Positions 25,821 through 35,619 of a stretch of DNA of 64,000 bases are shown piece after piece. Source of the stretch: DTKD01 sp964494345 (lineage in GTDB: Bacteria; Armatimonadota; UBA5829); the NCBI GenBank assembly GCA_964494345.1, contig CAZBSI010000002.1, positions 248,001 to 312,000 on the forward strand, in the 5' to 3' direction. Numbering within the stretch: position 1 is the first letter of the stretch; each line of letters starts with the position of its first letter. A program made the translations under genes and the position numbers. Under the pieces are notes generated by a model that saw only the letters and a program-made list of their open reading frames with translations, was not told the origin of the DNA and did no database searches.

Positions 25821-26150
25821 CGTAGTGCCCGGCCTCAGTCCCGGCCAACAATGCGTAGTGGCCGGTCTCAGTCCCGACCTGCAATGCGTAGCGCCCGGCC
25901 TCAGTCCCGACCAACAATGCGTAGTGGCCGGTCTCTGTCCCGGCCAACAATGCGTAGTGGCCGGTCTCAGTCCTGGCCTGCAATGCGTAGCGCCCGGCCT
26001 CAGTCCCGACCAACAATGCGTAGTGGCCGGCCTCAGTCCTGGCCAACAATGCGTAGTGCCCGGCCTCAGTCCCGGCCTGCAATGCGTAGTGGCCGGCTTC
26101 AGTCCCGGCCAACAATGCGTAGTGGCCGGCCTCAGTCCCGGCCATTTTAC
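25821..26150. repeat. Ten-unit 33-bp hairpin minisatellite
   Basis: Ten contiguous 33-bp units begin at 25821 and end at 26150, with consensus CGTAGTGGCCGG-CCTCAGTCCC-GGCCAACAATG. Most units carry an inverted repeat GGCCGG/CCGGCC. Variants alternate (AACAATG or TGCAATG; CGTAGTGG or CGTAGCGC), suggesting expansion through higher-order copies. The period is a multiple of three, so both strands are open by chance. The array fills the gap between two GHL10 genes, and its last unit covers the stop codon of the upstream gene. Confidence 0.95.
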
Positions 26151-29100
26151 GGCAGGTAGACCGTTACATCGTTTTGTGACCGAGTCCGCAACTCACACAC
26201 GCTTCCCTGCGGGACCACAACTCCGGTGGCGCCAATAAATGCGCCCACACTTACTGCCTTAGTTGAACGGACGGTGAGAGCGCCGCCCGTTCCGTCGCTG
26301 ATAACATAATAACCGGCCCCGATCGACTCGACGCTGCCCGCTACTCTAACCAAAAGCCCCGCATTGAATATCTCAGAGCTGTTCGAAAATCCCGGCGTAT
26401 ACTGGTTCGGCGCAGCGCCGCCCAACCCGTTAGTCCTCAGCAAAAACGGCCTCGGCGCAGTCCCGGCAGCCGATTCTACAATGATCACATTGGTCAGATA
26501 TCTCTCGCCGTTCGACGTAGCCAGCGTGCCCTTGACCTTCACGCGCGTGCCAACCGGCAACGTCGTGCGCGTGTCACAGCGCAGGCCGCGCGTCCTGTTC
26601 TCCTCTTGTATATAGAACCTATCGCTAAAAGTCGCCGATATTATCATATATTCCGTTATCTGAACAGCGGTGCCATCGGGGTTATTAGTGGCAGCGGCTA
26701 TTGAGCTTATGCCTGCGCCGAAGTAATATGGCCCGAGGTCCACAGACCCACTCGATATCCCGTCGCCATTGTAGCCCTTAACGTGGAAATACCACTCACC
26801 AGCGCTCGCCGCGTTGACGGTTTTGGTGGAATCCTCCCACTTGGCCTCTGCCTCTGTCCATGTGTGGGTTGGTGAATTGTTCCATACATAACGATATGTC
26901 GATACTTTGCCTTCTCCGAGGCCCGGGTTGCTGAACTTGAACTCAGGCGTCGTATAGGTAAGGCCGACGTTGCGGTCACAGGTTATGTTGACAGCGGTAA
27001 CAGCCGGCGACAATGTATATCGATCGACAGGGTCACATCTTTCCGACTCGTTGCCGGTGGCGTCGTACGAGAGCACGCTATAGCTGTAGCGAGTGTTCGG
27101 CGTCAACCCCTTGTCGTTGAAGTTGGGTTCGGTAGTGATACCAACGATCTGCCCGTTTCTAAAGACTTTATAACCCGTAAGCGCATAGTCATCTTCCGCC
27201 TCGTTCCAGGTTAAATCCATACCAGAGGTGGAAGCGGCGATGGCGACCAGGTTTTCCGGCACTGTGGGGGGCGTGGTGTCGATCTCCGCATATTCGAATT
27301 TTAACGCGTCGGCGATCACTTTCCTTGCGCCGTCGGTCTCACCGGTCTTGTTGGTCAGGGTGATAAACCCGGAAGTTCCTTTTGTAAACTGCTTGTTAGT
27401 AGCGATAGGCACCCACTGGCTTCCCGTTTTGGCTTGATTGACAATAGCCACTGCCATCTGCCCATTGGCGTGAGTGATCGTATATCTGGCCGAGGTCGTG
27501 CGATCCGTACCGGCCTTATACCAGCAGTATACATTATATTTGCCGGTGACAGGGATATTAGGTGTCCACGTGAAAAATGCCGTGGTCGCAGATTGCATAT
27601 TCAGCGAGTAGATATACTGGCTCGCCGATTCAGGCCAACCACCGGCATCCGTCATCGAAGTCCATGTGCCCGTAGCCGTGCCCTCCGGGTTGTCAACTAT
27701 AAACGTCAAAGACTCCGGCTTGGTGGCGAATGACCGATCCGGAGAAGTAGCCTTCATCGCGAGGCTGTTTTCCGATTTAACTTTGAAATGGTAGACCGTG
27801 TTGGCGGATAATCCCGTCAATGTAATGGAATGCGACCTTTTTAGGTCAGTATCCTTTGGTGTCGCCGTGCCGTAGGTCTCATCGACGCCATATTCGACCT
27901 GGCTTGTGGCAGGCTGATCAGTGTCCCAGGTAATCACGGCGCTGGAGGATGTGATGCCTGTTACCTCCACATTAGAAATAGAAGGCGGCACGGCCGCTGT
28001 AGTAAACCGCCAGATATCTCCGGTGGTGGTCTTACCGAGGAACGACGAATCGACCCTCCAATAATATGTGGTCGTAGATGCAAGCACGTCCATGCTGATG
28101 CTTGTGCTGGTCTGTGAGCTGGAGACCTTTTCCATCTCCGTCGGACTGGTGCCGAAATAGACATCATAAGCCCCGGTTGTACCACCGGGAGACCAGCTCA
28201 AAGTAGGGTTGCTTGGCGGTATTTCTACGGACTTGTCCGCCGGTTGCGGATTGATAGCCTTAAACGGGCCGATGTAGACCCATTTGACAGCATCAGCCAT
28301 AATTCGTTTGCCGGACTGCGTCGCGGAGGCCCATTGCTTAAGCTCAGCGACCCCACTGCCCGAAGCGCCGGCGAGGAATGGGAACTCGCCAATATAATTC
28401 CATTTATTATCGTTTGACGCCTGGTTAAAGTTCTTTATATACTCCCCGTCTCTGTGATATACCGTATGCCGGATATTAGACCCGCCATTAGTCGACTTGG
28501 CCCACGTTACCCAGACTTGATATGACCCGTCGACGGGAATATTGGGCCGGTAATGAGCCGACCTGTTGCCGATGTCACTGGTAATTGTGGAGTATCTGCT
28601 GGATATGCCAGGAGTGCAGCCGATAGCCGCACTTTTAACGCTGCTGACGGCGAAGTTGAAGTCCTGATAGCAGTCGTAATTCTGCCCGCCGGGCATAGAC
28701 TCCACGATAATATCCCCAACGCTGGACTGAAATATCGCATACAGCGTCAGATCGCCCAGAGGCATCACAAACTGATAAGGGTTGACAGTCGTGACTATTC
28801 CGCCGGCGTTAGGGGTGGTCGACCAACCCTGGAAGAAGTAGCCATCATAAGCGCTTGCATACGCGCTCACAGATGCGCCCGCCGCCTTCCAGCCTCCGCC
28901 CGTAACGGTCCCTCCGCCGCTCGGCGTAGGAATCAGGCTTAGCAGTCCGGAGCCGCTGGAGAAGGTATAATCTCCAGAATATCCTGACCCCACCTCGTTT
29001 GCCGATGCCGCTCTAAAATGATAAAGAGTGTGTGGGGTTAGCCCGGTCAGAGTAACCAAATGCGATGTAGAAAGCGTCGGGTCGGTCGCAGTGCTTTGTC

Positions 29101-30760
29101 CGTAGCTTTCGGTTAGCCCATATTGCACTTGAGAAGACGCCGGAAGGTCGGTTTTCCACGCGATAGTGGCGGTGTTGTCGGTAATATTTACAACTTCCAC
29201 ATCGTATACGACCGGCGAGCAGCCGATAGCGAAGTTGTTAATATACATATTGCCGACGACCTGGCCGACTCCGACATTCACCACGCGCTGTGTTGCGGCA
29301 GCGCCGGTTTTGCTGACGGTGATCGTATAGGTTCCGGGAGTAAGGTCGATAAATGCGTAGAACCCGGTTCCGTCAGTGAGCATAGAACGCTGCTCCGGCC
29401 CGGTTATCTGCACCGTTGCGCCGTCAAGCCATGCATTAGTACCGTTGACGGTAACCGTTCCGCTGATGTGACCCTTGGTAGGGGAGGCCTTCCAGTTCAT
29501 TGCGGGGATATCCGCCCAAACAGGGGTCACTTCATTTTTCAGGCGCGTGGCAAAGCCTGCCCAATTGCCACCGTCATAGGGGACTCTGTATGAATAACCG
29601 CTGAAGCCGTGAGCATAGTTGCCCGCCGGCGACGGATCGCGAGTCATATCAAGCTCCATAAGGGCATTGTTGAGAGAGTTCAGATATATCCCCGGGCCGA
29701 TGTACATATGCCGGTTACCGGGCCGGTCCTTCTCGAAGTTCATCCATTTTAAGTAGTCATTGGGAAGCGAGGCCCAGTTGTAATATGTCATCGGGACCGC
29801 TGCGTCTAAGATCCCTTCCTGAACCCACGCATCCCAGTCGCTGTAAACGTCATAATACGGCCTGGTCCCCATAAACCCGGCGCGAGTGGAGGAGGTCGGA
29901 GACGGGTTCCATGTGACAAAAGACCCACTCAACTGCACCCACGGCTTTATCGCCTGAATCTTGGCGTAGGTCTTTCGGACTACCGCCGTGACCTGATCCC
30001 GACGCCACTGCTTCCACTGTTCATCTTTAGGATTAGGCTGGCCTGTCAGGCCATATCTGGCGTTGTATCGGGCGAGGGAGGTCGGGTTGTAGCCCTGGTT
30101 GTTGGCTGTGAACCTTATATAATCGTAGTGAACAGCGTCGACGTCGAAGTTGGTGACGATATCCATAGCGACATTGACGGTATAATCTGCGGCGAGCGGA
30201 TGGCCGGGGTCGATTGCCTTATCCCCTACTTCCGCGCCGGTGTTGTCGCGAGAGGGCCAATAGTTGTCGAGTTGGATCAGGCTGCCGGTGGGAGGATCCG
30301 AGTGGGCGCCATAGAGTGCGCCGCCGCTCGTGCGGAAAGCTACTACCCACGCGTGTACCTCTATTCTTTTCTTGCCGTCAGTAATATCGTGCGCAGCATC
30401 AATTACTGCCTGAAGCGCGTTGAAATCGGCGGGGCTGAGCCCGGACATATAAGGCTCACCCATAGACGATGGATAGTTGGCGTCGCAGTTACGCCTCACC
30501 TGCACAATCACCGCGTTGCAGTTGGCCTCGCGAATCTGGCCTTTCTGCGGGGTGCCGGGCGCGCCAAGGAGGTTATCCACCTGTGATTGGTTTAGCACCC
30601 CCACTCCCCAGGCATCCACCCAAAACGCCCTGAACTCAGGGTCACCCTGAACATAAGCTCCACAAGCACACGCGCTTATGAGAACCAAAAGACAGGTGAG
30701 CAGAATCCAATTAAATTGTCGCCCACCAACCAAAAAACTACCCTTAACCGTCTTTGCCAC
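26147..30760 (-). CDS. Secreted GHL10 (DUF187) multidomain protein B
   Basis: About 1537 residues from a GTG at 30760, chosen because GGAGG lies 8 nt upstream and the signal peptide (ending ACACGAY) then starts sensibly. The frame is open to 30841. Order: GHL10 barrel (FRAFWVDAWG, NAVIVQVRRNCD, IEVHAWVV, VDAVHYDYIRF, VPMTYYNW); regulatory-like domain; FN3; an InlB-B-type repeat (GYFFQGWS region); golvesin-like domain; FN3 domains; a second golvesin-like domain; FN3; Ig-like; and a double OB-like tail (FYIQEENR; FNAGLLVRVAG). The largest of the three paralogues. Its 3' end runs into the 33-bp minisatellite. Likely extracellular glycan-degrading. Confidence 0.84.
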   Translation of the reverse strand: MAKTVKGSFLVGGRQFNWILLTCLLVLISACACGAYVQGDPEFRAFWVDAWGVGVLNQSQVDNLLGAPGTPQKGQIREANCNAVIVQVRRNCDANYPSSMGEPYMSGLSPADFNALQAVIDAAHDITDGKKRIEVHAWVVAFRTSGGALYGAHSDPPTGSLIQLDNYWPSRDNTGAEVGDKAIDPGHPLAADYTVNVAMDIVTNFDVDAVHYDYIRFTANNQGYNPTSLARYNARYGLTGQPNPKDEQWKQWRRDQVTAVVRKTYAKIQAIKPWVQLSGSFVTWNPSPTSSTRAGFMGTRPYYDVYSDWDAWVQEGILDAAVPMTYYNWASLPNDYLKWMNFEKDRPGNRHMYIGPGIYLNSLNNALMELDMTRDPSPAGNYAHGFSGYSYRVPYDGGNWAGFATRLKNEVTPVWADIPAMNWKASPTKGHISGTVTVNGTNAWLDGATVQITGPEQRSMLTDGTGFYAFIDLTPGTYTITVSKTGAAATQRVVNVGVGQVVGNMYINNFAIGCSPVVYDVEVVNITDNTATIAWKTDLPASSQVQYGLTESYGQSTATDPTLSTSHLVTLTGLTPHTLYHFRAASANEVGSGYSGDYTFSSGSGLLSLIPTPSGGGTVTGGGWKAAGASVSAYASAYDGYFFQGWSTTPNAGGIVTTVNPYQFVMPLGDLTLYAIFQSSVGDIIVESMPGGQNYDCYQDFNFAVSSVKSAAIGCTPGISSRYSTITSDIGNRSAHYRPNIPVDGSYQVWVTWAKSTNGGSNIRHTVYHRDGEYIKNFNQASNDNKWNYIGEFPFLAGASGSGVAELKQWASATQSGKRIMADAVKWVYIGPFKAINPQPADKSVEIPPSNPTLSWSPGGTTGAYDVYFGTSPTEMEKVSSSQTSTSISMDVLASTTTYYWRVDSSFLGKTTTGDIWRFTTAAVPPSISNVEVTGITSSSAVITWDTDQPATSQVEYGVDETYGTATPKDTDLKRSHSITLTGLSANTVYHFKVKSENSLAMKATSPDRSFATKPESLTFIVDNPEGTATGTWTSMTDAGGWPESASQYIYSLNMQSATTAFFTWTPNIPVTGKYNVYCWYKAGTDRTTSARYTITHANGQMAVAIVNQAKTGSQWVPIATNKQFTKGTSGFITLTNKTGETDGARKVIADALKFEYAEIDTTPPTVPENLVAIAASTSGMDLTWNEAEDDYALTGYKVFRNGQIVGITTEPNFNDKGLTPNTRYSYSVLSYDATGNESERCDPVDRYTLSPAVTAVNITCDRNVGLTYTTPEFKFSNPGLGEGKVSTYRYVWNNSPTHTWTEAEAKWEDSTKTVNAASAGEWYFHVKGYNGDGISSGSVDLGPYYFGAGISSIAAATNNPDGTAVQITEYMIISATFSDRFYIQEENRTRGLRCDTRTTLPVGTRVKVKGTLATSNGERYLTNVIIVESAAGTAPRPFLLRTNGLGGAAPNQYTPGFSNSSEIFNAGLLVRVAGSVESIGAGYYVISDGTGGALTVRSTKAVSVGAFIGATGVVVPQGSVCELRTRSQNDVTVYLP

Positions 30761-30794
30761 GTGAATCTCCTCCAGAACCCAGCACGGTAGCTCA

Positions 30795-30827
30795 GCCCCG
30801 GACGACGTCACTACGTTCATCCGGGGC
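30795..30827 (-). terminator. Terminator-like hairpin after GHL10 protein C
   Basis: GCCCCGGA/TCCGGGGC stem with a 17-nt partly palindromic loop and no T-run. It lies between the stop of protein C and the start of protein B. Confidence 0.5.
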
Positions 30828-30900
30828 CAAAACATTACCACAAGCCAAATCCGTTCGCTGCCATCCTGGCTATCTTAAGATTCCGTCCGTTGAATCCAGT

Positions 30901-33900
30901 TTAAGGCGCGTATATGCGCACGTCACTCTCAAAACGGGTTCGAATAACCCTCTGATTGCCTTCGAGAATACTGATACCGGTCGCTCCGACAAACGCGCTG
31001 GTGTTTACGACTTTGCCGGAATAGACCTTAACATCCGCTCCGGAGCCGTCGTTTATAATAAACCAACCGGCACCCTTACCGGTGACTCTTCCTGCAGTTC
31101 TCAGCAGCAGTCCGATATTATATAGTTCCGCACTTCCCGCCGAGCCAACAGATTTTCCTGTCACCATGAGCGGCATTATAACCGTCCCAGGCGCGGACTG
31201 GTCGATTTTGCCGTTAGTGATCGCACGTTCGCCGTCGACCACACCGAGTATGCCGTAAACCGAGACGGACTGTCCTACTGCGGTCGAATCTGTGCTCTGC
31301 ACCTGAATACCCGCAGCTCGGTTGTTCTCTTCAATATAGAACCTGCCGTCGAACGCAGCAGTCACGACCCTCGTGGGCAGCAACACTACGGAGCCATCAG
31401 GCAGAGCTTTAGCCGCAGGAATACTATCAACCTGCTGCGCTACTCTCACCCCAGCAGATGAAGTCGCCGCTGAGGTCAAGCCGACGTTATCGACCGCGCG
31501 AACCGAGACATAGTATACGCCGTTGATCTGCAGCGAAAGACCTGTAATCTCGGCAGAAGTCGCTGTGCCCGCGTCGGTCCAACCCTTGATATTGGTTGCG
31601 CCTGGCGTCGTGCCCACTGCGTATTCGCAATATGCAACCCCGGAGCCGGAATCAGAAGCCGTCCACGAAACATTCAGCTTACTCTTCGAGATAGTGTAAA
31701 CCTCATCGGTGACTGAGGCCACGCTCGGGGCGGTGTTATCCACAACGAAAGTAGCCGACGGCCCAGCCGCATCGGCGAGGTTGCCCGCGTTGTCGCCGGC
31801 AGTGCCCGCTGCAACGGAAATACCAAGAGTCCCATCGCCGGTGATATTGGAAATCGTGACCGTGCGCGATGAATTGCCGGATCCGGAGACGGCCACGGCT
31901 CCGTTGGCTGTACCTGTCTTATTAAGAGTAACATTAGCGCTCGTCAGAGTTACTGCCGAGGCGTCGTCATAGGTTACCGTATAAGTCACCGGGCCGGAGG
32001 TGGTCATTTCTACCGACGGTGAGTCGATTGAAATATCCGGTTTGGTGTTATCGACGTAGACCGACGACGCAGGACCTGCCGCCGGGGCGAGATTGCCCGC
32101 AGCGTCACTTGCGGTCCCTGCGGCGATGGATATACTCATCAGCCCGTCGCCGCTGATGTTAGAAATAGTGACCGTGCGCGAAGCAGCGCCCGTGCCGGAA
32201 ACTGTCACAATTCCGTTGGCAGTGCCGGTTTTATGCAGGGTTATGTTTGCGCTGGTCAGTGTGATCGCGCTGACCCCGGTATCGTCGGCGTAGTTGACCG
32301 TGTAGGTAATCGGGCCGGACTTGGTCAACGATGCTGATGGGTTGCTTATGGATATCGTAGGCGGTGTGTCGTCAATCACAGGCGCCGGGCCGGCATAGAC
32401 CCATCTGATGGCGTCTGCGATCACAACATTGTTGCTGGCCTTGTTATCGAGCATCACATATCCATCTGTGCCCGCGTTGAACTTCAGCCCGGAAGACAAC
32501 AGCACCCACTGACCGCCGTTGGTCTGCTGGTTCACCTGCACCGATTGGGTGCCGTTGGCGTGTCGAATCGTGTAGTTTGCGTCGGTGGCCCTGTTCGAGC
32601 CGGTGTTATACCAGCAATAGACATCGTATAGAGCGGTTTGAGGAACCGTCGGTGTCCATTTATATGTAGCCGTAACAGTGACGGCACAATCGGCGAACAC
32701 ATAGTCGTCATTGTAAGCGCTACCATAGGTTCCCGGATTCCAGGTTCCAGTGGACGAGGTGCCGACATCGCCATTGTTTACGATAAGATCAGCCGGTCCA
32801 AGCTCACCCATATAGACAAACTTGACCGCATCGGCCAGCACATATTTGGTCTTGTTGGTTTCGCCGGTATATATCCCCAGTTTGACGTAACCGCCGGTGC
32901 CTGCGTCAAATCGCAGGTTGTCTCCAATCTTGACCCAGGTACCCGTATTGGTCGTCTGATTGACCGAAGCGGCTGTGCTGCCGTCTTTGTGATAAATAGT
33001 AAACGGCGCCTTAGTGGTGGCACTGGCATGGGATGGATAGTAGACATAGACATCATAACGGCCAGCCGCCAGGTTCGGCGTAAATGTAGCCGACGAGGTG
33101 GCAGTAGATCTGCCGTTGTAAATATATCTGTAGTTGCCGTCATAGCCTCCGGCGCCTGTGCTCCAGGTTCCGGAGAAAGTAGCATCCACATTGTCTACAA
33201 TAATCTCAGTGGGAGCAGATTGAGTCTTGAAAGTAAAATTGGTCGACGTCGCCGTCCCATAGGGGTTGGTCGATACGCACTGATAATTGTAAGTAGTATT
33301 CTCAGCAAGCCCGGTCAGCGTGATGCTGTGAGTCATCTTCTGTGCTGCATCGGACTTCTGACTGCCGTATCCAGTAGTAAGGCCATAATTAACCTTGCTG
33401 TCCGCAGGAACGTCGGTGGCCCAGATAATTGTGGCCGATGTCGCGCCCACGGAAGAGGTGGCAACCCCCGAAATGGCTGGCGAGCCGCTGGTCGTAAACG
33501 TATAATCACCTGAAACCGAGTTGCCGTTACTGTTGTTCGACTTCACTCGATAGTGATATAGCGTCTTGGCAGTCAGGCCGGTGATGGTCTGCGAGTGCGA
33601 ACTTACGAGGCTGCTGTTGAGCGTCGTCGATGAGCCGTAGCTCGTGGTCTTGCCATACTCAACCTGCGTAGTCCCGGCAGGGTCGGTATCCCAGGTAATG
33701 GTCGCCGCAGCGTTGGTCACATTAGTCGCATTAACGTTGCTGATCTGCGGGGCTACGTCTCCTCCGAGCTGGAAGTTAGTGACATACATATTTCCTGTCA
33801 CTGCGCCGATGGCAACCGTGACGGTCTTGCTGACTGTCGGATAACTCTTCGGCCGGGCCGGAGTACCGGATTTCTGCACGGTTACGGTGTAGACGCCCGG

Positions 33901-35274
33901 AGAAAGGTCGATGAAAGAGTAAAACCCGGTGCCGTCGCATATTTGCGTGCGCGAAGCGGCCCCGCTGAGCGTAACAGTTGCCCCGTCGATCCATTTACCC
34001 GTGGCAAAGTCAGTGATCGTGCCGCTGATATGGCCCTTTGTCGGATTGGACTTCCAGGTCATCACAGGGATATCGTCCCAGGTTGGGTTCACTTCATTTT
34101 TCAGTCGGTCGCCAAACTGGTTCACCCAGGTCCCGCTGATGTAAGGCACTCTATAAGAATACCCGCAATAACCCTGCGCGTAGTTGCCGGCAGGGGACGG
34201 GTCTCGTGTTAGCTGAAGCTGTAGAATAGAGTTGTCCAGCGAGTTCAAATAGATGCCTGGCCCGATATACATATGTCGATTGTGGTGGCAGTCTTTTTGG
34301 TAGTTCATCCACTTCTTATAGTCGGTAGGCAGAGAGGTGTTGTTATAATAAGTCATCGGCATTACAGCGTCGACGATGCCTTCCTCAAGCCAGCTATCCC
34401 AGTCGCTGTAGACGTCATAATACGGTCGGGTCGCCTGGAAAGCAGCGCGGGTGGATGCAGTCGGCGAGGGGTTCCAGGTAACTACAGAGGCAGTCTGCTT
34501 AACCGACGGCTTAATTGCCTGGATTTTGGAGTATATCTTTCTGACAACCGCAGTAATCTGATCTCGTCGCCACTGCTGCCACTCAGCATTGGTGGCGGCT
34601 GGTGTTCCTGTCTTGCCCTTCAAGTCGTTATATCGAGCCACGCTCGTCGGGTTGTAGCCTTCGGCATTGCCGCCGGTTCTGATATAGTCATAATGAATTG
34701 CGTCGACATCGAAATGTGTCACTATATCCATAGCCACATTGGCTGTATATTCCGACACTAGCGGATGGCCAGGGTCCATTGATTTGTCATCGACTTCCGC
34801 GCCAGTGTTCAAGCGCGAGATCCAGTAATTGTCATAATCTGTCAGACTGGCGGTAGGGGTGCTGGTGTGCTGGCTGTACACCAATCCGCCGCTGGTTCGG
34901 AATGAGACTATCCACGCGTGGACTTCGAGGCGTTTCTTGCCGCCGGTGGTGTCGTGAGCAGCATTTATAACCGCCTGCAGGGCGTTAAAGTTAGAAGGAG
35001 TAAGCCCCGACATATACGGCTCGCCCATCAGCGACGGGTAGTTGGCGTCGCAGTTGCGCCTCACCTGAATTACGATCGCATTGCAGTTGGCGTCGCGTAA
35101 CTGACCGCCCTGTGATGTGCCGACCGCGCCGAGCAGCGTATTCACCTCTGTCTGGTTCATCGCCCCTGCGCCCCAGGCATCAACCCAGAACGCACGGAAC
35201 TCAGCGGCGATCGACATCGACGAGCAAGCCACTGCTGCAAAGACTAACAATAATATAAATGCTGATTTTCTCAT
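30901..35274 (-). CDS. Secreted GHL10 (DUF187) multidomain protein C
   Basis: About 1457 residues from ATG 35274, which opens a signal peptide (MRKSAFILLLVFAAVACSS); the frame continues open to 35367. Order: GHL10 barrel (FRAFWVDAWGAG, NAIVIQVRRNCD, LEVHAWIVSF, VDAIHYDYIR, MPMTYYNN); regulatory-like domain; two FN3 domains; two golvesin-like domains, each ending in an AD-A-(K/I)-W/F-V-Y-type block; two tandem Ig-like repeats of about 95 residues with LTSANITL/LTSANVTL cores; an FN3-like segment; and the double OB-like tail (FYIEENNRAAG; YNIGLLLRTAG). Protein B shares the first and last parts, while the middle is rearranged. The ribosome-binding site (AAGGG) is rather distant. Predicted to be a secreted glycosidase. 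Confidence 0.84.
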   Translation of the reverse strand: MRKSAFILLLVFAAVACSSMSIAAEFRAFWVDAWGAGAMNQTEVNTLLGAVGTSQGGQLRDANCNAIVIQVRRNCDANYPSLMGEPYMSGLTPSNFNALQAVINAAHDTTGGKKRLEVHAWIVSFRTSGGLVYSQHTSTPTASLTDYDNYWISRLNTGAEVDDKSMDPGHPLVSEYTANVAMDIVTHFDVDAIHYDYIRTGGNAEGYNPTSVARYNDLKGKTGTPAATNAEWQQWRRDQITAVVRKIYSKIQAIKPSVKQTASVVTWNPSPTASTRAAFQATRPYYDVYSDWDSWLEEGIVDAVMPMTYYNNTSLPTDYKKWMNYQKDCHHNRHMYIGPGIYLNSLDNSILQLQLTRDPSPAGNYAQGYCGYSYRVPYISGTWVNQFGDRLKNEVNPTWDDIPVMTWKSNPTKGHISGTITDFATGKWIDGATVTLSGAASRTQICDGTGFYSFIDLSPGVYTVTVQKSGTPARPKSYPTVSKTVTVAIGAVTGNMYVTNFQLGGDVAPQISNVNATNVTNAAATITWDTDPAGTTQVEYGKTTSYGSSTTLNSSLVSSHSQTITGLTAKTLYHYRVKSNNSNGNSVSGDYTFTTSGSPAISGVATSSVGATSATIIWATDVPADSKVNYGLTTGYGSQKSDAAQKMTHSITLTGLAENTTYNYQCVSTNPYGTATSTNFTFKTQSAPTEIIVDNVDATFSGTWSTGAGGYDGNYRYIYNGRSTATSSATFTPNLAAGRYDVYVYYPSHASATTKAPFTIYHKDGSTAASVNQTTNTGTWVKIGDNLRFDAGTGGYVKLGIYTGETNKTKYVLADAVKFVYMGELGPADLIVNNGDVGTSSTGTWNPGTYGSAYNDDYVFADCAVTVTATYKWTPTVPQTALYDVYCWYNTGSNRATDANYTIRHANGTQSVQVNQQTNGGQWVLLSSGLKFNAGTDGYVMLDNKASNNVVIADAIRWVYAGPAPVIDDTPPTISISNPSASLTKSGPITYTVNYADDTGVSAITLTSANITLHKTGTANGIVTVSGTGAASRTVTISNISGDGLMSISIAAGTASDAAGNLAPAAGPASSVYVDNTKPDISIDSPSVEMTTSGPVTYTVTYDDASAVTLTSANVTLNKTGTANGAVAVSGSGNSSRTVTISNITGDGTLGISVAAGTAGDNAGNLADAAGPSATFVVDNTAPSVASVTDEVYTISKSKLNVSWTASDSGSGVAYCEYAVGTTPGATNIKGWTDAGTATSAEITGLSLQINGVYYVSVRAVDNVGLTSAATSSAGVRVAQQVDSIPAAKALPDGSVVLLPTRVVTAAFDGRFYIEENNRAAGIQVQSTDSTAVGQSVSVYGILGVVDGERAITNGKIDQSAPGTVIMPLMVTGKSVGSAGSAELYNIGLLLRTAGRVTGKGAGWFIINDGSGADVKVYSGKVVNTSAFVGATGISILEGNQRVIRTRFESDVRIYAP

Positions 35275-35324
35275 AAAATTTTTTAACCCTTCAAGCTGAC
35301 CAGCCGCCATCAGCACAAGCTTCG

Positions 35325-35482
35325 ATGTCCGGCATCCGGGTTTCGAAGTCCGATTGAGCAAGTGCATTATTTCCGACTTTCGCTTCTTTCGCGCTTTCGC
35401 GTTTCCTCAATAGTCCGACGTCCGAGCTTCGAAGTCCGATCAAGCTATTTCGTTATTTCTGGCTTTCGCGTTTCCTTAATAA
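35325..35482. repeat. Two diverged direct repeats with a dispersed-repeat core
   Basis: Copies start around 35325 and 35411. They align through TCCG-n3-TCCG, TTCGAAGTCCGAT (35342 and 35428), ATTATTTC or GTTATTTC, and CTTTCGCG. The 35362-35408 part is homologous to the inverted element at 21321-21375. Confidence 0.65.
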
Positions 35483-35619
35483 TATAGAAAGTCTGCTTTT
35501 TCTCTCGCTGGGTATTTTGTCACCAGACGCAAACGCGCGCACGGTGCTGCATGCCAGGCAAAGCGACTGCCGGCAACTGCATCGTGCGCTGCGCGACGGC
35601 AACCTGTAAGGTAGGCGGT

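Noticed and set aside
25821..26150. CRISPR array
   Set aside because: The 33-bp units are contiguous, with no unique spacers between them, and no cas gene is nearby.
25809..26238. Open frames of 110-137 codons on both strands across the 33-bp array
   Set aside because: The repeat length is divisible by three, so a stop-free unit gives open frames by chance. The products are pure repeats without ribosome-binding sites.
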